Positions 9,732 to 19,424 are shown, numbered from the stretch's first letter. The stretch is DNA of 64,000 bases from Halobellus ruber (GCF_014212355.1 NZ_JACKXD010000002.1:620001-684000), one strand, 5' to 3'. Notes: generated by a model not told the origin, from the sequence alone. Numbers and translations are program-made.

Positions 9732-10049
9732 ATGGGACTCGGAGGCACGGCGAAGAAGCTCCAGAAAGTGACCGATATGGCGGAGGACGTCTACACCCGG
9801 CTGAACGACCTCCGCGATCAGGTCGTCGAGATGCGCAAGACGACCCAGGAAACCAGCGACCGGGTCGACCGGCTCGAACGCGAGACCGCGGAGATGCGGG
9901 CGGTGGTGGAGGCGCTCGCGGAGGCGGAGGGGATCGACATCGAGGCCGTCACCGCCGACGTACACATCTCGGAGGCCGAAGCTGAGGGGACCGACGCCGC
10001 GGAATCCGACCCGGATCGGGCGGCCGCTGACTCCGCCGAACAGGACTGA
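9732..10049 (+). CDS. DUF5798-like small coiled-coil protein
   Basis: 105-residue acidic protein that begins MGLGGTAKKLQKVTDMAEDVY. Residues 8-70 are a heptad-rich helix (RLNDLRDQVVEMRKTTQETSDRVDRLERE), probably a coiled coil; the last 35 residues are an Asp/Glu/Ala-rich tail. It matches what I remember of a halobacteria-restricted family (DUF5798) with no known function. It stands alone, between a transporter transcribed divergently and a CoA-binding protein transcribed towards it. Confidence 0.8.
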   Translation: MGLGGTAKKLQKVTDMAEDVYTRLNDLRDQVVEMRKTTQETSDRVDRLERETAEMRAVVEALAEAEGIDIEAVTADVHISEAEAEGTDAAESDPDRAAADSAEQD

Positions 10050-10125
10050 TCGGGGCGATCCGGAACCCGCGACGCTCCCGCGCCGACGCCTACCCGCGGA
10101 GCCGCCGACCGCCCCGGACGGACGC

Positions 10126-10554
10126 TTACCCGCGGAGTCGTCGGTGTTCGACCTTCATACAGTTGTCCTGGACGAAATCCAGCCCGGCGTCGGCGGCGCG
10201 CTCGGCCGCCTCGCTGTCGGTGATGTCCAACTGGAGCCACACGGCCGCGACGTCGCCCAGCCGCTCGGCCCGTTCGATCGCGCTGTCGACGATCCCCCCG
10301 GCCTCCTCGCTCGGGCGGAACACGTTCACCACGTCGACGCCGATCGAGTCCGGCACGTCGGCCAGTGAGTCGTAGGCGGTTTCGCCCAGGATCTCGTCGG
10401 CGAAGGGGTTCACCGGAACGATCCGGTAGCCGTGGCGCTGCAGGTACGCGGGGACGTCGTGGGCCGCCTTCCCGGGCGTGGTCGAGTTCCCCACGACCGC
10501 GACCGTGTCGTGGTTGAGGATCCGTTCGAGTCCGTCGTCGTCGGAGACAGACAT
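10126..10554 (-). CDS. CoA-binding domain protein (YccU family)
   Basis: 142 residues; ATG at 10554 is chosen because the family motif region starts about ten residues later (VAVVGNSTTPGKAAHDVPAYLQ). It is a single Rossmann-like CoA_binding_2 domain, with GYRIVPVNPFADEILGE and FRPSEEAGGIVDSAIE, VWLQLDITDSEAAERA and the C-terminal DFVQDNCMKVEHRRL, which is highly typical. Homologues bind CoA but have no agreed role. A longer open frame to 10791 exists but has no homology-like content. Confidence 0.9.
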   Translation of the reverse strand: MSVSDDDGLERILNHDTVAVVGNSTTPGKAAHDVPAYLQRHGYRIVPVNPFADEILGETAYDSLADVPDSIGVDVVNVFRPSEEAGGIVDSAIERAERLGDVAAVWLQLDITDSEAAERAADAGLDFVQDNCMKVEHRRLRG

Positions 10555-10697
10555 ACGGGTTTCGACGCACCAAAGCGAGAAAACAGTGGTGTTGCGGTCC
10601 CGGCAGGTACGACCCGGGACTCCGGGATCACGACAATCATCGGACGACGCGCGTTCGGGTTGGGAGGGCGTATACGACCGAGTCGGTCCCGAGGGCT

Positions 10698-11021
10698 TCA
10701 GAAGTTCTGCTCGATCATCACGCGGATGTATCGCCCGTACAGCACCGTCACCCGGCAGCCCTGAAAGCGAAACACCGCCGACGGAAGCCACCTACTGTCG
10801 TCCGTGGCCTTCGTCTTGAACAGTCCGTTGAGCTTCTCTACGTCGACGAACTGGCTAAGAGGCGGGGTCTCCGACAGCCGCGGCCACGACGCGGCGGCCT
10901 CGGAGACTGTCGAGGTAACGGCATCGGCCACACTAACCGGGCGGGGAAACTCCCGAACCAGCTTCGTGTCCGTCTCCCATCCCTGTGCTCGCTCCGAGGA
11001 CGTCCGCTGTCGCTCGCTCAT
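10698..11021 (-). CDS. HalOD1 output-domain protein
   Basis: 107-residue protein. The segment PPLSQFVDVEKLNGLFKT followed by SAVFRFQGCRVTVLYGRYIRV is the halobacterial output domain HalOD1, thought to act downstream of haloarchaeal signalling pathways, with no known biochemistry. It lies on the same strand as, and 520 bases downstream of, the large kinase/Bat operon, so it may belong to that response, but no direct linkage is visible. The N-terminal 25 residues are poorly conserved looking and the exact start is uncertain. Confidence 0.8.
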   Translation of the reverse strand: MSERQRTSSERAQGWETDTKLVREFPRPVSVADAVTSTVSEAAASWPRLSETPPLSQFVDVEKLNGLFKTKATDDSRWLPSAVFRFQGCRVTVLYGRYIRVMIEQNF

Positions 11022-11542
11022 ATTTGATCGACTGCCGGAGGAGGTATAACACCCGTTCCGCTGTTATTCGGGTCCTCAGGTTGAAATACCGATTCACATC
11101 GGCTCTGTGCATCTGCCCGGGCGTCGCGCGCAAGCCGACGCCGGACGACGGGGGACCGGAGAGCCGCCCGCGGTGGCTCGGTGTGTCACGGCAGCCTCCC
11201 GGGCGCCGCGCGTCCGGCAACCGACACGGCCGGGGTAGTAGCCGCGGCGCGACGGGTCGTCGCCCGGCCCACGACGCCCTCCAGGCCTTCGTCAGCGGAG
11301 CCACCCATCCCACGCCGTCGGGTGCGGCGTGGGTCCTCCGTCGCTGGTTCGATCGGTCGGGTCGGGCGTGACCGGTGCCGAACCGCAGTCGGGCGGCGCG
11401 GATCCGGCCACGCCGTCGGGCCGGCGTCGCCACACGGGGCTCGGTGCCGCACGTCTCGACAGGTCAGCCCGCGCTGACCAGCCCGGGACGTCGACGTGAA
11501 TCCAGGCCTCCCGGGACATCGCGGCCGCGTATCGGACACGAA
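11022..11542. other. Gene-free interval of about 520 bases with one strong hairpin
   Basis: No open frame here has family-like composition; the several long frames are by-products of high GC. One feature stands out: CCCACGCCG (11309-11317) and CGGCGTGGG (11325-11333) form a perfect 9-bp stem with a 7-base loop. It sits about 210 bases downstream of the Bat regulator stop and could be a decayed repeat or an RNA processing or termination signal. The half next to 11022 is AT-richer and probably holds the HalOD1 gene promoter. Confidence 0.55.
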
Positions 11543-14257
11543 TCACGAAAACAGCTCCGCGAGAAGCTTGCGTTCGGCCGTGCGGAGGTGTTGGCTGAAC
11601 GTCGACTGCACGATGCCGAGTTCCTCGGCGACCGCGTCCGCACGGACGCTCCGCGGCCAGTCGAAGTAGCCCGCATGGAACGCCATCCGAAGCGTCTCAC
11701 GCTGCCGCTCGGTCAGGGTCGAATCCACCGCGGCGGCGACCGCCGGTTCGGACTGCCAGTCGACCGACAGGTACCGCTTCGACACCAGCTCGATACCGGT
11801 GAGCGCCTCGGTGACCGCGTCGACGTACTCCCGAACCCCGGTCTCGTACGGTATCGTCACCGTCACCACCGAGGCTCCGGAGTCGGTCTCTACCTCGACA
11901 TCCCGAAGCGCAGCCCCGTGGCTGATCAGTTGCTGAAGGGGCGACTCCGCGTTGAGCGTCACGACGCAGGTCACACGGCCCGGATCCGCACGGATGACCG
12001 ATACGCCCGGGTGGTCTCCGGTTCGGGCTCCGATCCCGTCGGGGTTTTGATCCGGACCGAGGTCGAGCGTTACGAACACCGCACAGGTCCCGCTATCGCG
12101 GCGCGACACGTCCGTGGCCGACACCGGGGCGTCGACGTCGGTCACGAACCGCGACAGCGTCGACTCCGAGTCGATACGAAACGTGAGCGCCGTCGATCCG
12201 CCGGTCAAAAGCGCGTCGCGCCGTCGCAACGCCCCGATAGCGTGACCGATCGTCGCGCCGAGCTCGCTGAACGCATCGACCTCCTCTTCGACCATCCCTC
12301 CGGGCTGATCAAGGTGCACTTCGACCACGCCGAAACACACTGACTCGTGGACGATCGGGACCGCGACAATGCTGTTCGTGCCCCCGTTCAACCCCCGGTC
12401 GCGCCACCACACGCCGGGGTCGACGGTCAGGAGGTCCGTCACCGACACCGGCGACTCCGACTCGTAGGCGCGCCTCGCGGGGACCGCCGGCGTCGACGGA
12501 GCCGTCTCCGCTGTGGGGGGCTCAGACCCTGCCTGTGGGACGTTCGCGAGATAGGCGTCGAGGTCACCCGCTGACGCCCTACAGACCGTCGCACCGGTCG
12601 ACAGATCGACGTCCGCGATCCAACTGCCCCTGACCGTGGCGACATCGAGCACCCGGCGACAGACCTCCGCCTCGACCTCGGCGTGGGTGTCTGTGCTCAC
12701 CACCGCCGGGGTGATGGAACGGATGAGCCGGTTGATCCGGTCGAGCCGGGAGAGCTGCTCGTTCCGCCGTTCGAGCTCCCGGTCGCGGGCCAGGAGTTTC
12801 CGCGTCCGGGCGGCCTGTTTGAGCGCTTGCCGGGTGTTCGCCGCCCACGTCTCCGCGAGGCTCCGCCTCGCGCCCGAGAGCGACCGCCCGTCCGCCGCCG
12901 CCAGGAGAAACACGCCCTGCTGACCGAGCGGGCAGAGGAGCCAGTCACGGAACGCCGCGTCGAGCCACCCGTCGGCCCCGTCGTGCGCCCGGTGCGTTTC
13001 GGCGTCCAGCGGCTCCGTCCGACCGACGAACGTGGTCCAGACGGGGTCGTCGCCACCGGAGAGCGTCGGCAACTCGGGGTCCAGGTCGGGCGTCTCCCCC
13101 TCGTGTGCGGTCGGGACGAGCGTTCCCGTCGCCTCGTCCCTGGTAAACACGGCGGCGTACGGAAACTCCAGGTCGGCCGTCGCCGCCGCGACCGCCCGTT
13201 CGGCGACCGCGTCGATCGTGTCCGCGGCCATCAGGTCCCGCGTCGCGCGGTGGAGCGCCCTGAGGTACTGCTCACGCCTGTGTCGGATGGAGATGTCGTG
13301 GTAGTGCTCGACCCAGCCACCCGCGTACAGCCCGGTCCGGATCGCCGTTCCCCGGTACTCGAGCCACCGTTCCGTCCGCTCCCCGTCCGCGGGCACGTGG
13401 ACCGTCGCCTCGACCTCGTCTGCGCGGCGCGACAACCCGTCCTGTACGAGAGACACGAGCGACTCGTCTCCGGCCTCGACATCGGCCAACCGCTCGCGCG
13501 CGACCGCGCCGTAGTCCCGGCCGTGGATGTCGTCCCGGTCGACCCCGAGTAACCGCTCGGTGGCCTCGTTCGCCCACACGACCGACCCGTCGGCGTCGAC
13601 AACGACCGTCGCCTCCCGTGACTCGTCGAGGACGTCCTCGGTGAGCGACTCGTACCGCCGCTCGTTCGTCCGCTCGGCGACCGTCCGCTGGAGGCGCTCG
13701 ACCGCGACGCGGAAGTCCTCCCCGGGAAGGTCGACCAACAACGCCTCGACCTCGGTCTGTACCGCTTCGAGGCGCTCGGTGAGCGACTGATACTCCTCGC
13801 TTTTGCGTAGCACCTCCGCGCTCTTGACCGCTTCGAGCGCGTCCTGCCGCTCGATCAGCGAGAACAACTCCCGGAGCTTCTCGTCGTACTCCGCGCGGGT
13901 GAGCATCCGGTCGAGCGTCTCCCGCAGCACCGCGGCGTCGACCGGCTTCTCCAGATACGCGTCGAACCCCATCTGCACGACGTCGAGGTCCGGTGTGACC
14001 GCCGACACCATCACCACCTGCGGGTCGAACTCCGAGGCTCGGATCGTCTCAAGGACCTCCCCGCCGGAACGGCCGGGCATCATCCGGTCCAACAGCACCA
14101 CGTCGACGGTCGAATCGAGCCGTTCGAGCGCCGCAGCCCCGCCGTAAGCGGTCGCAACGTCGTACGTCCCCTCCAACCACTCGGCGTACAACTCGGCCAG
14201 ACTTCGGTCGTCCTCGACGATTAGCACCCCCGCGACGCCCGACTGCGTCACCGTCAT
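11543..14257 (-). CDS. REC-HalX-PAS-GAF-Bat response regulator with HTH_10 domain
   Basis: 904-residue transcription regulator. Order: receiver domain (residues 1-120; phospho-acceptor Asp57 in VVLLDRMMPGRSGG; acidic EDD at 15-17), HalX helical domain (about 130-195), PAS (about 205-325), two GAF-like domains (about 335-660), a Bat-type domain (about 700-830) and a C-terminal HTH_10 ending in TLTERQRETLRMAFHAGYFDWPR and GIVQSTFSQHLRTAERKLL. The Bat name comes from the bacterioopsin activator. Its ATG at 14257 overlaps the stop of the kinase gene by four bases (ATGA), so the two are translationally coupled and are probably a cognate pair. The target genes are unknown. Fusion of REC to Bat makes this a direct two-component transcription factor. 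Confidence 0.9.
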   Translation of the reverse strand: MTVTQSGVAGVLIVEDDRSLAELYAEWLEGTYDVATAYGGAAALERLDSTVDVVLLDRMMPGRSGGEVLETIRASEFDPQVVMVSAVTPDLDVVQMGFDAYLEKPVDAAVLRETLDRMLTRAEYDEKLRELFSLIERQDALEAVKSAEVLRKSEEYQSLTERLEAVQTEVEALLVDLPGEDFRVAVERLQRTVAERTNERRYESLTEDVLDESREATVVVDADGSVVWANEATERLLGVDRDDIHGRDYGAVARERLADVEAGDESLVSLVQDGLSRRADEVEATVHVPADGERTERWLEYRGTAIRTGLYAGGWVEHYHDISIRHRREQYLRALHRATRDLMAADTIDAVAERAVAAATADLEFPYAAVFTRDEATGTLVPTAHEGETPDLDPELPTLSGGDDPVWTTFVGRTEPLDAETHRAHDGADGWLDAAFRDWLLCPLGQQGVFLLAAADGRSLSGARRSLAETWAANTRQALKQAARTRKLLARDRELERRNEQLSRLDRINRLIRSITPAVVSTDTHAEVEAEVCRRVLDVATVRGSWIADVDLSTGATVCRASAGDLDAYLANVPQAGSEPPTAETAPSTPAVPARRAYESESPVSVTDLLTVDPGVWWRDRGLNGGTNSIVAVPIVHESVCFGVVEVHLDQPGGMVEEEVDAFSELGATIGHAIGALRRRDALLTGGSTALTFRIDSESTLSRFVTDVDAPVSATDVSRRDSGTCAVFVTLDLGPDQNPDGIGARTGDHPGVSVIRADPGRVTCVVTLNAESPLQQLISHGAALRDVEVETDSGASVVTVTIPYETGVREYVDAVTEALTGIELVSKRYLSVDWQSEPAVAAAVDSTLTERQRETLRMAFHAGYFDWPRSVRADAVAEELGIVQSTFSQHLRTAERKLLAELFS

Positions 14258-17200
14258 ACCGCTCCCCCGGCGCCCGCCTGCGCCCGCTGGGTCCGGGTGG
14301 CCGGAAGCCGCAGGCGGACCTCCGTTCCGCCGTCGGACGACTCGACCGACACCGTGCCGCCGGCCTGCGTGACGACCATCCGGACCAGCCAGAGCCCGAG
14401 CCCCAGCCCGTGGGCCAACGGCGTCTCCTCGCCGGTCTCGAGAACCTCCGATTCCATCTCCGGCATCCCCGGGCCGTCGTCTCGCACCCGGACCTCGATC
14501 CAGTCCTCGTCGGGGCGTGCGAGTTCGACCGCGACCGTGGCGTCGTCGCCCGCCTGCAGCGCGTTCTCCACCAGTTCGCGAACCGCGTTTCCGACGGTCG
14601 TCGGCACCTGTACTGATCCGTCCGCTTCGGCCTCCGTCCGGACCGTTCCGCCGTCGTATCCGTCACGGACCGACTCGACGGCGTCCCGGACGACCGTCTC
14701 ACACTCCGCTGTGCGGCTGTGCGTGCGCTGCCCCCGGAGGAGTTGCGAGATCTTCCGCATCTTCTCCGACATCGCCACCCACTTGTCGACGATCCCCTCG
14801 ATCGTTTCGAGCTTCTCGGCCCGCTCGTCGGCGCTGTCCTCCTCGGCCAGCAACTGCGCCCACCCCCGGACCTTGGTCAGGTCGTTCCGCATATTGTGGC
14901 GCACCACCCGCTGCATCACTTCGAGGTGGCGTCGGTACTGCTCCCTGCTCGTGATGTCACGGCCCTCGGCGACGAGCAGGGACACGTCGTCGTCCTCGTC
15001 GGTCACGGGTTTCAGCGAGAAGTCGATCGTCGCGAGCCCGTCGGCGCCGCGAACCTCCGTCTCGTAGCGGACGAACTCGCCGTCCGCGGCCCGGTCGATG
15101 GCGTCCACGACGTTGTCGCGAACGGCCTCGGAGTGCGCCCACCACTGGGCGTCTCCCAGCCGGGTCCCGACGATGGCGTCGCGGTCGATCCCGCCGAACT
15201 CCAAGGCGGCGTCGTTGACTTCGAGGACGGTGCCGTCGGGATCCAGCAGGCCGGTGAACTGGAACGTCTGGTTGAAGATGCTCTCGAACCGCCGGGCGCG
15301 TTCCGTGCGCTCTGTCACGTCCCGGAGGTACAACAACATCCCGCCGATGGCGTCGTCGTCCAGCATGTTTCGGCACTGTCCCTCGACGTTGCGCCACCCG
15401 CCGTCCCCCGACCTGAAGCGACACTCGGCCTGAAAACTCCCGCCGGGGTCGTCTACGCCGGCGAAGAACGCCTCCATCGCCCGGTCCCGGCTATCCGGGT
15501 GGAGGTAGTCGAAGAGGTTCTCGCCGACGAGGTCGTCGGGGTCGTACCCGAGAACGCGGGTCGCCGACCCGCTGGCGTACGTCACCGTCCCGTCAGGATC
15601 GACGACGGTGATCACGTCGTCGGACTCCTCGACGAACCGCTCGGTCCGGCGCCGCTGTCGCCGACGGTCGGTCATGTCGCGGACGACCACCGCGTACCCG
15701 CGGAACTCCCCGTCGTCGGCCTCGAGCGGGGCGTGTCGGACGTCGGCGTAGAACTCCGACCCGTCCGCTCGGACGCGCCACCCCTCGTGGGCGCTCTCAC
15801 CGGCGATCCGCGCCTGCTGGAGCAGCCGGCCGGGAAGCCCCGACTCGCGGTCGGCTTCCGGGTGGAGTTCGGCGATGGACGTTCCGACCGCCGCCTCCGC
15901 GTCGTACCCGAAGGTGTCCGCGGTCCCGTCGTTCCACGTCCGTATCACGCCCTCCTCGTCGACGATGAAGAAGGCGTACTCGTCGACGCTCTCGGTCAGC
16001 AGGCGGAACTGCTCGCGCTCCTCGTACAGCGCCCGCTCGCGACGCGCCTCCGCGGTCACGTCCTGGGCCAAGAGCAGCCCGCGGGTCTCGGCCGACCGCC
16101 CCTCCCCGTCGCCGTCGTCGGTCGGGACGATGTGAATCCGGAGCGTGCGGTCCCCGAGCTCGACCCGACGGTCCGTGCGTTCACCGTCGAGCGCCGCCCG
16201 GAAGCGCGGGAGCAGGTCGTCCGTAACTCCGGCGTCGGGGAGCAGCGACCCGACCGCCGCACCGGAGACGTCGGACGGGTCGACACCGAACTCCGGGAGG
16301 AGCTCCCCCGCCGCCACCCGGTAGTTGAGATCCCCATCGAAGCTGACGACCGCCCCGTTCGGGATGTTCCGTGCGAGGCGCCGGTACTGCCGCTCGCTGC
16401 GGCGCCGCTCGCGCTCCGCCCGCTTTCTGTCGGAGATGTCGGTCCCGGTCGCGAGCACACGGACCGGCTCCTCGCCGCCGTCGTAGACCGGCGTCGCCCG
16501 CGATCCGATCCACAGCGTGTCGCCGTCGCCGTCGAGCATCCGGAACTCCCCGGTACAGGGGGTGCCGGTTTCGAGCATCGCCTCCAGCTCCCGCTCGACC
16601 CGGTCGCGGTCGTCGGGGTGTACCGCCGAGATAAACTCCTCGGCGGACTCGACCTCCCGTCCGAGAATTTCGATAAGCGTCTCGTTCCACGTCACCGCGT
16701 CCGTCTTCAGGTCCCACTCCGCGAGGCCGGTGTTCGTCCCCGACAGCGCCAGTTCGAGTCGCTCGCGCTGCTCCCGCAGTTCTGCCTGGGTCTCCCGGCG
16801 GTCGATCTCGTAGCCGACCCACCGCCCGACCAGCCGGATGAACGACCGCTCGAACTCGTCGAAGGAGCGATCGCGGGGCTCCATCGAGGCGAAACACAGC
16901 GTCCCGTACAGGTCGTCGCCGGCAACCACCTCACTCCCGATGTACGCCTCGAGTCCGAACGTCTCGTGGGCCGGGTCGTCCGCCCATCCTTCCTCGACGG
17001 CGTGTGTGAGCGTCAGCGGACCGTCGTTCTCCACCGCCTTTCGACAGTACGACCGCTCGAGCGGGTCCGATTCGCCCGGCTGGAGGCGTTCGTGCGACCC
17101 GACAGCCTCGACGATGGTCTGGGCGTCGGACCCTCCGTGTTCGCCCCGATCGATCCGCGTCAGGAAGCCATACGGCAGATCGAGGTGGTCCCTGCCGGCC

Positions 17201-18894
17201 CGGAGGAGCGCGGTGATCTTCTCGTCGAAGGTGAGCCCCGGGTCGGTCGTGACCTCGTAGATACGCGTCAGCAGGTCGTTTCTGGACTCGGTCCGTTTCT
17301 GGCGCCGCTTCCGTTCCGTGATGTCCTGCTGGATGCCGATGTAGCTCCGGACGGCCCCACTCGCATCAGTGACCGGCGTGACGGAGAGGCGGGACCAGTA
17401 CGGCGACCCGTCCTTTCGCTCGTTCCGGACGTCGAGCGAGACGGGGTCCTCGGCTTCGATCGCCCCGCGGAGTCGAGCCACCGTCTCTGGGTCGGCCGCC
17501 TCGCCCTGCAGGAACCGTGGGTTGTTACCGAGCACCTCCTCGCGGGCGTAGCCGGTCATCCGCTCGAACCCCTCGTTGACGTAGACCAGCGGGTTGTCCT
17601 CGCGGTCCGGATCCGTGATCTGGATCCCGACGTTGGCCTCGTCCATCGCCCGCTCTTTCAGTTCGAGTTCGCGCTCCCGGGCTTTGCGCTCGGTTTCGTC
17701 ACGCACCGTACAGACGAGACGCCCGTCACCGACGATCGTCAACGAGAGCTCGGCCGGGAACGTCGACCCGTCGGGTCGGCTCCCCGTCACCGACCCGCGC
17801 CAGTGGCCGTCGGCTTCGAGCGCCGGGAACGCCTCCCGTTCCAGGCGTGCGACCTCCTCGTCGTCGTACAGCCTTCGCCAGGTCTCCCCGAGGAGATCGT
17901 CCGTGCTGTCGAAGCCGTACATATCGACGTGTGTCCGGTCGACGTAGGTGTACTCGCCGTCCTCCAGGATCGCCACGCCGTCGGCCGCCTCTTCGACAGC
18001 CCGCCGGAACGACTCCAGCTCGTGGCTTCGCTCCCGGAGTTCGCGTCGTTGCCGTTCGCGCTCCGTTACGTCCACGAACAGGGCGTTCGTCCCGGCGACC
18101 CCGTCCCGGCGGGGGACCGCACGCAGAAGCGTGTGAACCGGCTCCCCGTCCGCATCCACGAGTGTCCGCTCGGTGACCTCGAACGACCCGGCGAGCGCGT
18201 CGTCGTACCCCCCGTCCCGCAGGTCAGCCGCGGAGTCGGCGGTGTACACGGACGCAAGCGGTTCGCCCGCCAGTTCGCCCCGGTCGTACCCCAGCCGGCG
18301 CAGGAACCGGTCGCTACACGCGTCGATGACCGCCTCGTCGTCGACCCGGCGGGTCCGGACGAACAGCAACGGCCCCTCGTTCAGGAGTTCCTGTGGTTCG
18401 ACGCCGGCCCGCTGTTCCCGTCGGTCGTCGATCCGGTCGAGGGCTGCCCCGAGGTTCGCCGCGATCCCCTCGACGACCGCCACACCCGCCTCGTCGAACC
18501 CATCGGCCTCGGCAACGCCGAGGCGCAGTACCCACCGGGACCCGGCGGGAACGAACGCCTCCGCCCGGAGCGGTCCCCGGGGATCGGTATCGATTGTCGC
18601 GTCGGCGTCGACCCCAGCCGGCTGATCGTCGCTCCGGGTGCGGACTTCGGCGCGTATCTGCTCCGGGATCGCTTCCGGGTCAGCGTCTGTCGGGGCCGAC
18701 AACGGGTCGAACGCGTACATAGTATCGAACGCTCCGGTCGCCGGCTCGTACGCACAGACGGAGACGACCGGCTGCTCGAACGCCGTGTTCGCCAACTCGG
18801 TCGCGTGGTCCACGGCGCTGTCGACCGTCTCAGCACGGTCGAGGGCCGCCGACAGGGAGAGAAAGCGACCCGAGGACGGGTGTGTCGCTGACAT
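14254..18894 (-). CDS. Giant multi-PAS/GAF sensor histidine kinase
   Basis: 1546 residues, apparently cytoplasmic since no transmembrane helix is evident. Order: N-terminal GAF-like domain (1-160), three PAS (about 170-530), GAF (about 535-690), five PAS (about 695-1310), HisKA with phospho-acceptor His1333 in VVRHNMRNDLTKV, and a HATPase with VRELVENALQAGDD, DDGPGMPE and HGLGLGLWLV. The third PAS has GNNPRFLQG, similar to the LOV core but with Pro where the flavin-binding Cys would be, so it is not expected to be a LOV photosensor. The gene is 24 bases downstream of a winged-helix regulator and overlaps the REC-Bat regulator by 4 bases. Ligands are unknown. Confidence 0.92.
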   Translation of the reverse strand: MSATHPSSGRFLSLSAALDRAETVDSAVDHATELANTAFEQPVVSVCAYEPATGAFDTMYAFDPLSAPTDADPEAIPEQIRAEVRTRSDDQPAGVDADATIDTDPRGPLRAEAFVPAGSRWVLRLGVAEADGFDEAGVAVVEGIAANLGAALDRIDDRREQRAGVEPQELLNEGPLLFVRTRRVDDEAVIDACSDRFLRRLGYDRGELAGEPLASVYTADSAADLRDGGYDDALAGSFEVTERTLVDADGEPVHTLLRAVPRRDGVAGTNALFVDVTERERQRRELRERSHELESFRRAVEEAADGVAILEDGEYTYVDRTHVDMYGFDSTDDLLGETWRRLYDDEEVARLEREAFPALEADGHWRGSVTGSRPDGSTFPAELSLTIVGDGRLVCTVRDETERKARERELELKERAMDEANVGIQITDPDREDNPLVYVNEGFERMTGYAREEVLGNNPRFLQGEAADPETVARLRGAIEAEDPVSLDVRNERKDGSPYWSRLSVTPVTDASGAVRSYIGIQQDITERKRRQKRTESRNDLLTRIYEVTTDPGLTFDEKITALLRAGRDHLDLPYGFLTRIDRGEHGGSDAQTIVEAVGSHERLQPGESDPLERSYCRKAVENDGPLTLTHAVEEGWADDPAHETFGLEAYIGSEVVAGDDLYGTLCFASMEPRDRSFDEFERSFIRLVGRWVGYEIDRRETQAELREQRERLELALSGTNTGLAEWDLKTDAVTWNETLIEILGREVESAEEFISAVHPDDRDRVERELEAMLETGTPCTGEFRMLDGDGDTLWIGSRATPVYDGGEEPVRVLATGTDISDRKRAERERRRSERQYRRLARNIPNGAVVSFDGDLNYRVAAGELLPEFGVDPSDVSGAAVGSLLPDAGVTDDLLPRFRAALDGERTDRRVELGDRTLRIHIVPTDDGDGEGRSAETRGLLLAQDVTAEARRERALYEEREQFRLLTESVDEYAFFIVDEEGVIRTWNDGTADTFGYDAEAAVGTSIAELHPEADRESGLPGRLLQQARIAGESAHEGWRVRADGSEFYADVRHAPLEADDGEFRGYAVVVRDMTDRRRQRRRTERFVEESDDVITVVDPDGTVTYASGSATRVLGYDPDDLVGENLFDYLHPDSRDRAMEAFFAGVDDPGGSFQAECRFRSGDGGWRNVEGQCRNMLDDDAIGGMLLYLRDVTERTERARRFESIFNQTFQFTGLLDPDGTVLEVNDAALEFGGIDRDAIVGTRLGDAQWWAHSEAVRDNVVDAIDRAADGEFVRYETEVRGADGLATIDFSLKPVTDEDDDVSLLVAEGRDITSREQYRRHLEVMQRVVRHNMRNDLTKVRGWAQLLAEEDSADERAEKLETIEGIVDKWVAMSEKMRKISQLLRGQRTHSRTAECETVVRDAVESVRDGYDGGTVRTEAEADGSVQVPTTVGNAVRELVENALQAGDDATVAVELARPDEDWIEVRVRDDGPGMPEMESEVLETGEETPLAHGLGLGLWLVRMVVTQAGGTVSVESSDGGTEVRLRLPATRTQRAQAGAGGAV

Positions 18895-18918
18895 AACTAA
18901 ACTGATATTACTGTCATA

Positions 18919-19344
18919 TTAATCTTTTTTCTCTCCGCCCGCCGCACCGGCGACCCCTCGCCCGTCATCGTGCGATCCAGTGTCGTTCACCAGCGCCAGG
19001 ACGGTCCCTCCCTCGGACCCACCGTCGGCCGAGAGACCGGCCGCCGGTACGCTGACGGCCGACAGGTGGGCGACGTAATCGCAGGTGAGAACCGACGGGT
19101 TCCGGCCGAACTGGATCCCGACGGCGTCGCTCGTTCGGCGGTACAGCGTCGACCTGTGGGAGTCGCCGTGCTCCGGGTCGCACTCCTCCAGCAGGCCGGC
19201 CGACGAGAGCTGGTTGACCCGCCGGTAACAGGTCGCAGGCGGGATGTCGAGCGAGTCGCTGAGTTCACCCACCGACGTCGGGGTGTCGGTCGCTCCGAGA
19301 ATCTCGATGCTGTACGTCGCGCGGAGGGCCTCGATGAAATCCAT
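18919..19344 (-). CDS. Winged-helix transcriptional regulator (ArsR-like), first gene of the kinase operon
   Basis: 141 residues from ATG 19344. The N-terminal half is a winged helix: YSIEILGATDTPTSVGELSD, then the recognition region DIPPATCYRRVNQLSSAGLLEE and a wing with STLYRRTSDAVGIQF. The C-terminus is a low-complexity Gly/Ser/Asp tail ending in GEKKD. It is followed after 24 AT-rich bases by the histidine kinase on the same strand. Two perfect inverted repeats (19403-19414 and 19425-19444) lie 59-100 bases upstream and are natural candidates for its own operator. The frame stays open to 19560, so an upstream GTG start cannot be excluded. Confidence 0.8.
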   Translation of the reverse strand: MDFIEALRATYSIEILGATDTPTSVGELSDSLDIPPATCYRRVNQLSSAGLLEECDPEHGDSHRSTLYRRTSDAVGIQFGRNPSVLTCDYVAHLSAVSVPAAGLSADGGSEGGTVLALVNDTGSHDDGRGVAGAAGGEKKD

Positions 19345-19402
19345 TATGCGTTTTCCTCTGACACGCGCTACTCTCACTATTGAGAAAACGGTAGCCCCGT
19401 TA

Positions 19403-19414
19403 CACATCGATGTG
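19403..19414. promoter_or_regulatory. Palindromic operator candidate CACATCGATGTG
   Basis: A perfect 12-bp palindrome in the interval between the radical SAM gene stop and the start of the winged-helix regulator. Both genes are on the minus strand, so the site can only lie in the promoter region of the regulator-kinase-Bat operon. It is 59 bases upstream of the ATG at 19344. Function is inferred from position and symmetry. Confidence 0.5.
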
Positions 19415-19424
19415 ACCACAAACA

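Noticed and set aside
10985..11433. Overlapping frames on both strands in the gap after the Bat regulator
   Set aside because: Basic or Arg/Pro-rich translations, none with recognised motifs; composition argues against coding.
17500..17540. LOV photoreceptor domain in the third PAS of the kinase
   Set aside because: The sequence is GNNPRFLQG, lacking the Cys needed for the flavin adduct; it is an ordinary PAS core.
14719..18891. 1390-residue plus-strand frame opposite the giant kinase
   Set aside because: Pure antisense shadow of the PAS/kinase coding sequence; no domain or plausible start.
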